A stretch of 64,000 nt of DNA from Candidatus Bathyarchaeota archaeon (lineage in GTDB: Archaea > Thermoproteota > Bathyarchaeia > Bathyarchaeales > Bathycorpusculaceae). Location of the stretch: positions 1 through 64,000 of the forward strand of contig CAIUPH010000092.1 in NCBI GenBank assembly GCA_903901015.1. The letters run 5' to 3'. Numbering within the stretch: position 1 is the first letter of the stretch; each line of letters begins with the position of its first letter. Shown here one piece after another: positions 52,618-61,207 of the stretch. The translations under genes were made by a program, and so were the position numbers. Under the pieces are notes generated by a model. The model searched no databases. It saw nothing but the letters and a program-made list of their open reading frames with translations, and was not told the DNA's origin.

Positions 52618-53823
52618 TTGAAGCCGTTTAGCTTTGTCCACGCTGCAGACCTGCATCTGGGTTATTCGCAGTATGGTTTAGAAGCTAGAAGGCAAGACTT
52701 CGACGACGCATTCAAAGAACTCGTGGATAGAACAATCGAGTTGAAACCTGACTTCATGATTATCGCAGGCGACCTTTTCCATCAAGCAAGACCATCCAAC
52801 CACACGTTGGAGAACACGATCCGCAGCTTCAAACGCCTAAAAGACGCAGGCATCCCAGTCTTAACTGTGGACGGCTCACACGACTCCGCTCCCAACACCA
52901 TCACGAGCACAATCCTCTATCCGCTCGACAGCGCTGGATTAATCATTCACCTGCCAAGACATCAGGGCGCATGCTGGAGTAAACCTGACTGTTGCTACGT
53001 CTACGGCATCCCAACCTACCACAACCGCCATAAAACCCAGGAGGCACTGCCCAAATTCATGGAGGAAAACCAGCCGACACCAAAAACGGGCATCGCCAAC
53101 ATCTTTGTTTTCCACGGCGCATTGGATTTGCCCGCTGTCAAGGGGCCTTTTGAAGCGGAAATCTTGCCTGACGAGTTGCCAGGAGGCTTTTGCTATTACG
53201 CTGCGGGGCATGTGCATCAACGGTACCTTGGCAAGTTTAAAGACGGCATCTTAGCCTACAGTGGCTGCACAGAAACGGTTAGTTACGGTGAAGCAAAGTA
53301 CTCCAAAGGATTCTACCATGTCAAGGTGAACGAGAAAGGAGAAGTTCAGCCAGAACTGATAGAATTGTCTTCGCCGCGCAAATTCGTTATTCTCGATGAG
53401 CAAGATTTTTCTGGCATGCAATCAGCCAAAATCACAGAGTTAGCCGCTCAAATGGTGAAGGATGCCGAGCAAGAGGGCGCGGTGATTATTCCAGTTTTGA
53501 AGGGAACACTGCCAACAGAAGCCAACCGAACAGAAATCGACGTGGCAAGAATCAGGAATGCGGCTCCAAAAGCCCTGCTCGTCCACCCTGTTGTGCTGCT
53601 TAAGGAAACTGCGGTTTCAGACGAAATCGTGCGCTCCATCTTTGAAGGCGGATTCAAAGACCTTAAAACCAAAGCCTTCGAATATTTTGTGCAAATCTTC
53701 TCAGACCGCTATGGCAAAGAAGACGCTGAAAGAATCGCCAAAGACGCACTCAGCCTAATCGAACCCTTAACTCGAAAGCAAGATGAGAAAGTTAAGCAAT
53801 CAATCGAGGAGCTGGTAAAATGA
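52618..53823 (+). CDS. mre11: DNA double-strand break repair nuclease Mre11
   Basis: The 401-residue protein starts at TTG 52618 (MKPFSFVHAADLHLG). Phosphoesterase motifs are D11/H13 (ADLHLG), D52 (AGDLFH), G-S-H-D at 86-89 and G-H-V-H (AAGHVHQR). The third motif is normally G-N-H-D with a metal-binding Asn; here it is Ser. Mre11 trims DNA ends with Rad50, whose gene overlaps by 4 bp. HerA and NurA, often in the same archaeal operon, are not adjacent. Confidence 0.93.
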   Translation: MKPFSFVHAADLHLGYSQYGLEARRQDFDDAFKELVDRTIELKPDFMIIAGDLFHQARPSNHTLENTIRSFKRLKDAGIPVLTVDGSHDSAPNTITSTILYPLDSAGLIIHLPRHQGACWSKPDCCYVYGIPTYHNRHKTQEALPKFMEENQPTPKTGIANIFVFHGALDLPAVKGPFEAEILPDELPGGFCYYAAGHVHQRYLGKFKDGILAYSGCTETVSYGEAKYSKGFYHVKVNEKGEVQPELIELSSPRKFVILDEQDFSGMQSAKITELAAQMVKDAEQEGAVIIPVLKGTLPTEANRTEIDVARIRNAAPKALLVHPVVLLKETAVSDEIVRSIFEGGFKDLKTKAFEYFVQIFSDRYGKEDAERIAKDALSLIEPLTRKQDEKVKQSIEELVK

Positions 53824-55907
53824 AAATAGAAATCGTCCAGCTTGAAAACATCCGTAGCCACACCAAATCCACTGTGCCCTTTACTCATGGGTTCAACTGT
53901 TTAGTTGGCGGCGTGGGCTGCGGTAAATCCAGCGTCATGTACGCGGTTGATTTTGCCCTGTTCGGCGGTTCAGTTGGCAGAAGCTTCGAGTATCTGCTTC
54001 GGGAAGGCGCAGACACAGGAAAAGTCACGATTCAATTTACCCATAACGGCAGAACCTACAAGCTTACAAGAGGATTAAAACGTAAGGGCAAGAGCATCAA
54101 CCAAGACATTGAACAACTCAAACTCTACGAAGATGAAACACTCGTTGCCAGCATGAAAATTGATGCTATCGCCGAACAGCTAAAAGCCATAACGGGCTTG
54201 GACAAGGACCTCTATAGCGAAATCGTCTGGTTTAGGCAAGAACACCTCAAGGAACTGCTGGATGCTAAACCACGCGATAGGCAAACACGCCTAGACGAAT
54301 TGTTCGGATTGTCTGATTATGAGGTGGCTTGGAACAGCATTGCCCAGTACAAACGGGACTACGAGAATGAGCTGTCTTTTTTCCAGAAAGACCCCGATGT
54401 TAACGGCTTAGAAAAACTCAGCAACGAATACAACAGGGCAAGCGAAGAATTCACGCTAATAGAGTTGGATTTGGAGAATTCAGCCCAGAAGCTCGCAGTC
54501 GCAAAAAGAGCGTTGGATGAAGCAAACACGAAACTCAAACAGTTGGAAGAGAAAAAACTCGCCGTGGAAGAACTCAAACGCAAAGAAGCACGGTTAAACG
54601 CCAACATAACCAACATGACAGCAACTGTGGCTTCTCTTAACCAACGTATTGAAGGCAAAAAAAGCATCGTTGATAACCTGCGTCAACGGCAAACCTCGCT
54701 GGATTCTCAGACGAAAGCTTGCCTGGGTAAGCTTGAGCAAGTGGGACTTCCCTCTAATCAGTCCGTGGAGCAGTTGGGTTCCTGTTTAGCGGGTTTTGAC
54801 GATAGAATCAGCAGTTTGAAAGCCGAACAAGAAGCCACTATGCGCAGCATGCAGACTGACCAGAAAAGAGCAGGGTCGCTCGCTGAAGAAAGCAAGTGCC
54901 CGCTGTGTATTCAGCCTTTAACGGGTGAATATAAAACCAGTCTACTTGAAAGGATAAAGCAGGAGAACACTGAACGGGAAAAAACAGTTAACCAACTTCG
55001 AATAGAAGTTGCTAATCTCCAAAAAACCAAGGCAATTGCCTCAGAAGCTTATTCTAATTTACAAACCTGTGTTACCCGCAGCGCCGATTTGAAAGCAAGA
55101 ATAACTGAAGAAGAAATCAACCTCACCAGCTTTTCAAGTGAATCTGAGGAGAAACAGAAGCTGGATGGCGACTTGCGGTTGCAGTTGGAGGAAGTGCAGG
55201 TTGAGATCGGCAAATTTAACCTCTCAGACGTTGAAGCAGCCCGAATGCATCGGGAGCAGACGTTTAAGCAGTATTACGTTGTGGAATCCGATTTACGCAC
55301 TAAGGAGAACCGCAAAAAAGACCTTGGCTACCGTTTAGACGACACTAAAGAACGCATTAACCTTGCACAAGAAAAACTGGCGCGCATGGAAAAAATCCGC
55401 AGAACCGTCGAAGTTCTGGGCGCTATCCGAGATGCTTACCGCAGCATTCAGCCTAAACTTAGAAGCGAGTTTGTTAAGGTTCTGCGCAACTTTGTTCAGC
55501 AAGTCCTCGATGGCTTGGTGGGCGGAGAAACACCAACGTTGAACGTGGTTATAGATGAAACTTATACTCCGTATGTGAAAAGCGATACGGGAGTAGACCG
55601 CGAAGTAGGTAACCTCTCGGGTGGGGAACGGACGCTTTTGGCGTTTGCCTACCGTCTGGGCTTGGGACAGTTGATTATGCAGTCAAGGACGGGTCACGGC
55701 TTGGGTATGCTGATGCTCGATGAACCCACAGAGAACTTGGGAAGCGAAGACGGCAGCATAGAGCGGTTGGCGGAAGCCATCAGCCGATTCAAAGCTATCG
55801 AACAGATCATCGCGGTAACGCATAGCGAGGCGTTCGCGGCAAAAGCTGACCACGTTGTCACTCTTGAAAAAGAGGCGGGCGTAAGTAAAATCTCTATCGA
55901 ACGCTGA
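53820..55907 (+). CDS. rad50: DNA double-strand break repair ATPase Rad50, short coiled coil
   Basis: The 695-residue protein has the N-terminal Walker A (GGVGCGKSS), a coiled coil broken by the zinc hook CPLC (C360/C363), and the C-terminal signature N-L-S-G-G-E-R-T-L-L-A-F-A with Walker B MLMLDEPTENL. Archaeal Rad50 is often 850-900 residues, so the coiled-coil arms are short, about 150-170 residues each. It should form the usual Mre11-Rad50 heterotetramer. Confidence 0.94.
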   Translation: MKIEIVQLENIRSHTKSTVPFTHGFNCLVGGVGCGKSSVMYAVDFALFGGSVGRSFEYLLREGADTGKVTIQFTHNGRTYKLTRGLKRKGKSINQDIEQLKLYEDETLVASMKIDAIAEQLKAITGLDKDLYSEIVWFRQEHLKELLDAKPRDRQTRLDELFGLSDYEVAWNSIAQYKRDYENELSFFQKDPDVNGLEKLSNEYNRASEEFTLIELDLENSAQKLAVAKRALDEANTKLKQLEEKKLAVEELKRKEARLNANITNMTATVASLNQRIEGKKSIVDNLRQRQTSLDSQTKACLGKLEQVGLPSNQSVEQLGSCLAGFDDRISSLKAEQEATMRSMQTDQKRAGSLAEESKCPLCIQPLTGEYKTSLLERIKQENTEREKTVNQLRIEVANLQKTKAIASEAYSNLQTCVTRSADLKARITEEEINLTSFSSESEEKQKLDGDLRLQLEEVQVEIGKFNLSDVEAARMHREQTFKQYYVVESDLRTKENRKKDLGYRLDDTKERINLAQEKLARMEKIRRTVEVLGAIRDAYRSIQPKLRSEFVKVLRNFVQQVLDGLVGGETPTLNVVIDETYTPYVKSDTGVDREVGNLSGGERTLLAFAYRLGLGQLIMQSRTGHGLGMLMLDEPTENLGSEDGSIERLAEAISRFKAIEQIIAVTHSEAFAAKADHVVTLEKEAGVSKISIER

Positions 55908-55983
55908 AAACTCAGGCGCGCATATTAATGTTTGCAATTATTTTAAAACAGGATACACTGTTTTGAAAATAGACAATTCTGCT

Positions 55984-56003
55984 ACAACGACTTCCATCGT
56001 TGT
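55984..56003 (+). other. Hairpin between rad50 and the next gene
   Basis: ACAACGA (55984-55990) and TCGTTGT (55997-56003) form a perfect 7-bp stem with a 6-nt loop. It could be an end-of-transcript structure or operator. No T-run follows. Confidence 0.3.
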
Positions 56004-56125
56004 GTATAGAGAGTCACATCTGAAACAGTAAAATAAACATAATTTGCTATGAGCCATATTAGCGCTTGGAAAAGCTTATAAGAAGTTTATGCCTAAAGAG
56101 AAAGTCAGAAATTCGGTGACTTAAA

Positions 56126-56653
56126 TTGAACAAAAAGACAATGTATATTATCGTTGCGGTTTTAGTCGTCGTCATCATCATTGCCGGCGCAGCAGCATAC
56201 GTACTCAGCACAAACAATGGCGGATCATCAAACAATACATCACCAACACCCACTCCAGCTCCAGCATCAGTTGTTAATGCATCAACTTTACAATTCGTCG
56301 TTAACGAAACTACCAACGGTGCCAATGTTACTTACGATTTCACAGCCAAGAACGTGAACACTACAACACTTGTGCTAAGAGTCGATATACCCGGAGGTTC
56401 AAGCGGCAACTACAGCTATATTCTCGATGTATCTCAACAAAAATCGTGGCTCAGCACTGACAATGGCGTAACATGGACAGCAAGCGTTTACAACACAGAC
56501 TGGGAAACATTCGGTCTAAAATGGTACAACTATTCCAATGCACTGGTCATGTGGAATGGCGTTGATCAAACCTACACTTACGATGCATCGACCCTCATCT
56601 ACTGCATAGCTGTCAATCCAACTCTTCCTGCTTCGGAATTTGCAACAAGTTAA
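56126..56653 (+). CDS. Membrane-anchored extracytoplasmic protein of unknown function
   Basis: The 175-residue protein starts at TTG 56126. It has an uncleaved N-terminal membrane helix (about 7-28), a Ser/Asn/Pro/Thr linker with PTPTPAPA, and a beta-rich outer domain with several N-x-S/T sequons and a Trp-rich middle (SWLSTDNGVTWTAS). No family is recognised. Similar anchors with PT linkers are the common surface-protein form in this window. Confidence 0.6.
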   Translation: MNKKTMYIIVAVLVVVIIIAGAAAYVLSTNNGGSSNNTSPTPTPAPASVVNASTLQFVVNETTNGANVTYDFTAKNVNTTTLVLRVDIPGGSSGNYSYILDVSQQKSWLSTDNGVTWTASVYNTDWETFGLKWYNYSNALVMWNGVDQTYTYDASTLIYCIAVNPTLPASEFATS

Positions 56654-56767
56654 ATAACCGCGAATTGTTGGCTATCCAACCAACCCATTTTCTTTTTTTA
56701 ATTTAACACTAAAGTAAAGTAAAAGAAGACGCTTTGTACCACATCGCAAAAATGCAGGTAGTAAACG

Positions 56768-57601
56768 TTAAGTAATTTGGGCATCTTTGACCTCGTAGAT
56801 TATGCTGCCGCCGGTTTTCATGTTGATCTGGTCGATTTCCTGTATCATGCGGTTAACCATCCTGCCCACGACAAGCACGAAAACGTTTAAGCCACGCGAT
56901 GCAGCGATTGCGGCTGACCTGCCGATTCCGAATTCTATGTCTGCTTTAAGCTCCAGCTTGTTGAGAACTGCCCTTCCAACTGCACCCATCACGCCAACTC
57001 GATCAGGCTTGAATTCATCATAGAACGCTTTGACTTTGGCTATGTCAGCTGCGCGTGAGCCGCCTTTGCGAATGCTGGGAAGTTTAACGATTAAGATTTT
57101 TCCCTGTTTAACCTTGACTTTGCCATGGAGTTCTGTTAACCCTAAGTCTTCTCCTGGTTGTGCATCCACAAGTGCTTTGCCTGTGGCTTCTGTCAATGCA
57201 CTGTCTGGGGGCACAGTGTACATGACGCCTTCTTTCATTATCAAACCAATTTCCTGCCCCGCCTTGATGTGCTGGGTAGCTATGGCTGGCCACGCATGCT
57301 CAATTTTCAGGTTATGCTTCACTTCGGTGACGTAGTTTTCGAGGGCGCGTACATCTTCCCGCAGTTTAGTCACGGCTTTGGGGGTTAAGCGGTAGTCGGC
57401 TCTTTCTGAGCCAGCTTCTAGAAGTCCTTCTTTGGTGAGTTTTTTGAAGTATTTGGAGATGGCTTGGATGGTTATGCCGAGTTTGTCGCTGATGTCTTTT
57501 TGTTTGATGTGGGGTTGGTTGCGCATTATTTCGAGGAGGATTTGGAATTTGGTGAATTCTCCTTTGTCGCGTAGTAGGATGGGTTGGGTTTGTTTGGGCA
57601 A
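56768..57601 (-). CDS. Winged-helix regulator of the COG1497 type
   Basis: The 277-residue protein has an N-terminal winged helix (about 15-80; I-K-Q-K-D-I-S-D-K-L-G-I-T-I-Q-A-I-S-K-Y is the HTH) and a large C-terminal domain containing K-V-K-V-K-Q-G-K-I-L-I-V-K-L-P-S and G-V-M-G-A-V-G-R-A-V-L, as in the archaeal COG1497 predicted regulators. It is divergent from cbiM, and a perfect palindrome lies in the gap, so it probably controls the cobalt importer and itself. The ligand may be a metal or corrinoid; that is inference. Confidence 0.78.
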   Translation of the reverse strand: MPKQTQPILLRDKGEFTKFQILLEIMRNQPHIKQKDISDKLGITIQAISKYFKKLTKEGLLEAGSERADYRLTPKAVTKLREDVRALENYVTEVKHNLKIEHAWPAIATQHIKAGQEIGLIMKEGVMYTVPPDSALTEATGKALVDAQPGEDLGLTELHGKVKVKQGKILIVKLPSIRKGGSRAADIAKVKAFYDEFKPDRVGVMGAVGRAVLNKLELKADIEFGIGRSAAIAASRGLNVFVLVVGRMVNRMIQEIDQINMKTGGSIIYEVKDAQIT

Positions 57602-57619
57602 GAGTTATTCAACCTGACA

Positions 57620-57646
57620 TTAACTTTAGTTAAACGAAAGTTAATA
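57620..57646 (+). promoter_or_regulatory. Palindromic operator between the COG1497 regulator and cbiM
   Basis: ATTAACTTT (57620-57628) and AAAGTTAAT (57638-57646) form a perfect 9-bp inverted repeat with a 9-bp spacer. It lies 18 bp from the regulator start and 42 bp before the cbiM ATG, covering the likely promoters of both. Confidence 0.65.
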
Positions 57647-57688
57647 AGTATTCGGATGGATAAACAGCACTGGAACGGGAAAAAAAAC

Positions 57689-58693
57689 ATGCACATAGCC
57701 GACGGGATCTTAACATGGCAATGGAGCATCGCATGGTACATAGTTGCCCTGTTCTTCGTAGCCATCGGCGCAAGAAAAATAGCTCAAACCCGAAAAGCAA
57801 ACCCAGCATACATGTCCATACTAGCCCTCATGGGTGCAGCCGTCTTCGTAATATCCGTCTGGCACATCCCAGTAGCCTTCGCAGGAACAAGCTCCCACCC
57901 AAACGGCACAGCCTTAGCCGCCATAATCATCGGACCCCTCGCAACCGCAGCCATAACCAGTATAGTGCTCTTCTTCCAAGCATTCCTTGGACACGGCGGC
58001 ATAACATCTCTTGGAGCCAACCTCATCTCTCTTGGAGTCGTCGGCGGCTTCGTAGGAATCAGCATCTACATGCTTCTCAAAAAGTTGGGAGCATCAGTGT
58101 GGCTTGCAGCAGGCGTCGCTGGATTCGTCGGCGACTTATCAACTTACGCATGCACCGCACTGCAGCTTGCCGTTTCACTTAACCCCACCTCAATCGGTCA
58201 GCACTGGGAAATCTACATGCTCGGCTACTTGCCCACTCAGATTCCCTTGGCGATTTTGGAGTTTGCATTCACAGCAGCCGCCGTCCAATACATCCAAGTT
58301 CATCGTCCTGAAATTCTCACATGGTGGAGAGGCATCCCCGCGATTGCTGGTGCACCTACAGTTTCATCAAAACCTTCAGAACCCAAACTCTCAAACCCTA
58401 AACGCCACAGAATTGATAGATTCACCAAATACGTTCTCATAACCATGACTTTAATGGTCGCTATAATGCTCGTCAGCACCTATGTTGGCGTGAACGTTTT
58501 CGGGGGCAAAATGGGCGGCACAGACTCTTCGGTTGCCAGCGGAGGATTCAGTTTCCTCACTCACTATACCATGGTTGACGAGTATGTTGTGTTCACGATT
58601 GGGGGAGCTGCAGGCGGATTGGTTGTAGGTTACCTTCTACCGTCAGTATTTGGGCAACTGTCGAAGCGCAAGGAGGAAAAGCAGACTGTTTGA
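57689..58693 (+). CDS. cbiM: Cobalt ECF transporter, CbiM with fused CbiN-like domain
   Basis: ATG 57689 (MHIADGILTWQW) gives the invariant CbiM/NikM start, whose free N-terminus and His2 bind the metal, so upstream starts are rejected. GGGAAAA precedes it. About residues 1-220 are the CbiM membrane part. A basic linker is followed by a CbiN/PDGLE-like region with two more helices. It is the substrate-binding subunit. Cobalt rather than nickel is inferred from the cobalamin genes at 61-64 kb. cbiQ starts within or right after its end. Confidence 0.88.
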   Translation: MHIADGILTWQWSIAWYIVALFFVAIGARKIAQTRKANPAYMSILALMGAAVFVISVWHIPVAFAGTSSHPNGTALAAIIIGPLATAAITSIVLFFQAFLGHGGITSLGANLISLGVVGGFVGISIYMLLKKLGASVWLAAGVAGFVGDLSTYACTALQLAVSLNPTSIGQHWEIYMLGYLPTQIPLAILEFAFTAAAVQYIQVHRPEILTWWRGIPAIAGAPTVSSKPSEPKLSNPKRHRIDRFTKYVLITMTLMVAIMLVSTYVGVNVFGGKMGGTDSSVASGGFSFLTHYTMVDEYVVFTIGGAAGGLVVGYLLPSVFGQLSKRKEEKQTV

Positions 58694-59609
58694 GTGGCTG
58701 CAGGGCGACCCCGTAAACGGCATTCTCATGACGCTGGCGTTCTTCAGTTTCCTAATAATCGGCAGAAACCTGAAACTGTGGCAGATGAACAAACGTGGGA
58801 AAAGTGCTCAAATGCAGGCAGAAGTTGAAGAAGGCAAATCGTCTCTTGCCGAAGAACCCAAAACTGGTTCTGTGCTGCATCGGTTTGATGCACGAATTAA
58901 ATTTATCTGCGCCATCGTCGCGGTTTTCGGAGCCGTGGCACTAACCCATTCAGAATTTGCAGTTATCCCGATTATCGTTTGCGTGGTTCTGGTCATTTTC
59001 GCTCGGGCATCGTTGAAAAGCTACTTTAAGAGGCTTCTGTACCCGCTCTCCATCGCTTTAGTCGTGGCAGTCGTGCAACTGTTCACGGGCACAACTGTTG
59101 TGGCGACAATCCCGTACTTAGGCTGGCATATCTACTCGCAAGGTATCGCCTTCGCCATCCTCATCTTCGCCAGGGTCTTAGCCGCCGCATCAATCCTCAA
59201 CCTGCTCATAACCATAACGCCCATGGAAACCCTGATGGATTCACTATCGTGGTTCCGCGTACCCTCGGTCATCTTGGACACGATGATGCTGATGTACAGG
59301 TACATCTCAGTGGTTTCTGAGGAAAAAGCCCGAATCTACAAGGCACAGGAATCTCGATGCGGCTACACCAAATCCGTCAGCGTGGTCCGCAAACTCGGCA
59401 ATTACGGCACCGTCGGCGGTATGTTGCTGGTGAAATCGTTTGACCGAGCCTTAAAAGTCGGTGACGCTATGGTTTCCCGCGGCTACACAGGCACAAGCAG
59501 CCTCTTTAGCTACAGCACAAAGAAAATGGCGAAAAAAGACATAGCCATCGGCGTGATTGTGGTTTTAGCGGTGGTTGCGCTGTTGTTGGCGGACCTTGGA
59601 ATAATTTAA
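58650..59609 (+). CDS. cbiQ: Cobalt ECF transporter transmembrane subunit
   Basis: The frame is open from TTG 58650, which would overlap cbiM by 44 bp; AAGGAGG at 58671-58677 suggests a start nearer 58686 (CTG) or ATG 58728. The protein has an extra N-terminal helix and linker, then the CbiQ core with R-F-D-A-R-I-K-F and the C-terminal coupling motif region E-S-R-C-G-Y and S-R-G-Y-T-G that contacts the ATPase. It is the energy-coupling T-component. Confidence 0.85.
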   Translation: MGNCRSARRKSRLFEWLQGDPVNGILMTLAFFSFLIIGRNLKLWQMNKRGKSAQMQAEVEEGKSSLAEEPKTGSVLHRFDARIKFICAIVAVFGAVALTHSEFAVIPIIVCVVLVIFARASLKSYFKRLLYPLSIALVVAVVQLFTGTTVVATIPYLGWHIYSQGIAFAILIFARVLAAASILNLLITITPMETLMDSLSWFRVPSVILDTMMLMYRYISVVSEEKARIYKAQESRCGYTKSVSVVRKLGNYGTVGGMLLVKSFDRALKVGDAMVSRGYTGTSSLFSYSTKKMAKKDIAIGVIVVLAVVALLLADLGII

Positions 59610-59622
59610 AGGAGAAAAAAGG

Positions 59623-60465
59623 ATGAAAGCAATCGAAACAATCAACCTCTCACACACCTACCCAGACGGCACTAAAGCCATCGGAAACATCAACTTCAAC
59701 GTGGAAAAAGGAAAAAACATCGCAATCCTCGGACCCAACGGCGCCGGCAAATCCACCCTGCTACACCACTTCAACGGTTTATTGATGCCGACGAGCGGAA
59801 AAGTCAACGTACTCGGACAAGAAGTAACTAAACAGAACCTTGATGAAATCCGCCAAAAAGTCGGCTTAGTCTTTCAGGATCCCGACGACCAACTCTTCGC
59901 CCGATCCGTCGCCCTCGACATCGCCTTCGGACCAACCAACCTCAAACTTTCCAAAGCGGAGATTGCGCAACGCGTAAACTGGGCGATAGAAGTCACTGAC
60001 CTCAAAGGCTTGGAGAACAAGTCGCCGTCGAACCTCAGCGGGGGACAGAAAAGGCGCGCTTCCATAGCGGGGGTTTTGGCGATGAAACCCGAAATCATAA
60101 TACTTGACGAGCCCATGTCGAACCTTGACCCGAAAACATCCAGCAAAGTCCTGAAACTGCTCATGCAGCTAAACAAAGAGCTGGGCTTAACATTGATTAT
60201 AGCGACGCATGACGTGGATTTAGTGCCATTGTTCGCCGATGAAATCTGCATTCTAAACAAAGGGCAAATCCTGATGCAGGGGCCGCCTCAGGAAATCTTT
60301 AGTCAAGCCGAACTTTTGCGCAGCGTGGACCTTCGCCTGCCCAGAATCACGCACCTGTTTGAAATCCTAAACAAAGAAGACAGCCTTCGAGGCGACAAGC
60401 AGTATCCGCTTACGATTGGGGAAGCCAGAAGAGAAATACTTGAGATGTTGGAGAACAAGAAATAG
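59623..60465 (+). CDS. cbiO: Cobalt ECF transporter ATPase
   Basis: The 280-residue ABC ATPase has Walker A GPNGAGKS, Q-loop F-Q-D-P-D-D-Q, signature LSGGQKRRASIAG and Walker B IIILDEPMSNLDP. It follows cbiQ by 13 bp with AAAGGAG in the gap and completes the CbiMQO importer. Confidence 0.93.
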   Translation: MKAIETINLSHTYPDGTKAIGNINFNVEKGKNIAILGPNGAGKSTLLHHFNGLLMPTSGKVNVLGQEVTKQNLDEIRQKVGLVFQDPDDQLFARSVALDIAFGPTNLKLSKAEIAQRVNWAIEVTDLKGLENKSPSNLSGGQKRRASIAGVLAMKPEIIILDEPMSNLDPKTSSKVLKLLMQLNKELGLTLIIATHDVDLVPLFADEICILNKGQILMQGPPQEIFSQAELLRSVDLRLPRITHLFEILNKEDSLRGDKQYPLTIGEARREILEMLENKK

Positions 60466-60480
60466 TTAGTGTAAACATGC

Positions 60481-60523
60481 TGTTAACTTTTTGTTAACAC
60501 AAAAGTTATATCTATTGTTAACA
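60481..60523 (+). promoter_or_regulatory. Candidate operator array of VapBC 3
   Basis: Three copies of the palindrome GTTAAC, each preceded by T, at 60482-60487, 60493-60498 and 60517-60522 (spacing 11 and 24 bp) lie just before the antitoxin ATG 60536. One turn and about two turns of DNA separate them, so all could be bound on one face. Confidence 0.5.
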
Positions 60524-60535
60524 AATATGTTTATC

Positions 60536-60769
60536 ATGAGCGAAGTAATAGCCATCAGAATTCCAAGAGAACTAAAAAAAGAACTCCAACAGCTCAATCC
60601 AGACTACGCAGAAGACGTAAGGACATATCTTGAACAAATGGTGAAAAAGAAAAAACTAAAGCATGCCCTAGCTGAAGCCACACGCTTTAGAAATGAACTC
60701 TACAAAAAGACAGGCAATACCACCCCTGCAGCAGACATAATAAGGGAAGATCGCGATCATGGCCACTGA
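60536..60769 (+). CDS. VapB-like antitoxin 3
   Basis: ATG 60536 (MSEVIAIRIPRELKKELQQLN) starts the RHH domain; longer starts at 60491 and 60527 run through the operator and are unlikely. The 77-residue protein has a helical C-terminal toxin-binding part (L-A-E-A-T-R-F-R-N-E-L-Y-K-K) and overlaps the toxin gene by 11 bp. Confidence 0.75.
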   Translation: MSEVIAIRIPRELKKELQQLNPDYAEDVRTYLEQMVKKKKLKHALAEATRFRNELYKKTGNTTPAADIIREDRDHGH

Positions 60770-61181
60770 AATCGTGGTGGATTCATCGGTTATCGTGGCT
60801 CTGGTTCTGCCCGAAGAGCATTCTAATTGGGCGCTGGGAAAATTATCAGAACACGAATACTCCCACATTCTAGAGTTTAGCTATTACGAAGTTGCTAATG
60901 CCATCAAATGCAAAACGCCGAACAGACTAAACAACAAAGAAGCTCAAAAATCATTCACGCGGGCTCTGGGCATCATGAATCAGTTTGGGGTTCATAGTTT
61001 CGGCGAAGTGATTGTAGGTGCAATGAATTTGGCATTGGAACATAACATTGCTGTTTATGATGCTGCTTTTCTCTCGCTTGCAGATAAGTCAGATATGAAG
61101 TTACTAACACTCGATATGGAACTCGTTAAGAAACTGGAAAAAACGAAATATTTTGATCTTATTGAATACCCCAAAAAATAG
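60759..61181 (+). CDS. VapC toxin 3, PIN-domain ribonuclease
   Basis: The 140-residue PIN protein has D in IVVDSSVIVALVLPEE, E in FSYYEVANAI, D in AVYDAAFLSLA and D in LLTLDMELVKK. It separates the cobalt importer from the cobalamin biosynthesis genes, which are transcribed toward it. Confidence 0.85.
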   Translation: MATEIVVDSSVIVALVLPEEHSNWALGKLSEHEYSHILEFSYYEVANAIKCKTPNRLNNKEAQKSFTRALGIMNQFGVHSFGEVIVGAMNLALEHNIAVYDAAFLSLADKSDMKLLTLDMELVKKLEKTKYFDLIEYPKK

Positions 61182-61207
61182 TTTTTTAAAAAGAGGAAAT
61201 GCATTTC

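Noticed and set aside
60481-60535. Antitoxin 3 starting at TTG/ATG 60491
   Set aside because: It would translate through the GTTAAC boxes and add a hydrophobic leader not typical of RHH antitoxins.
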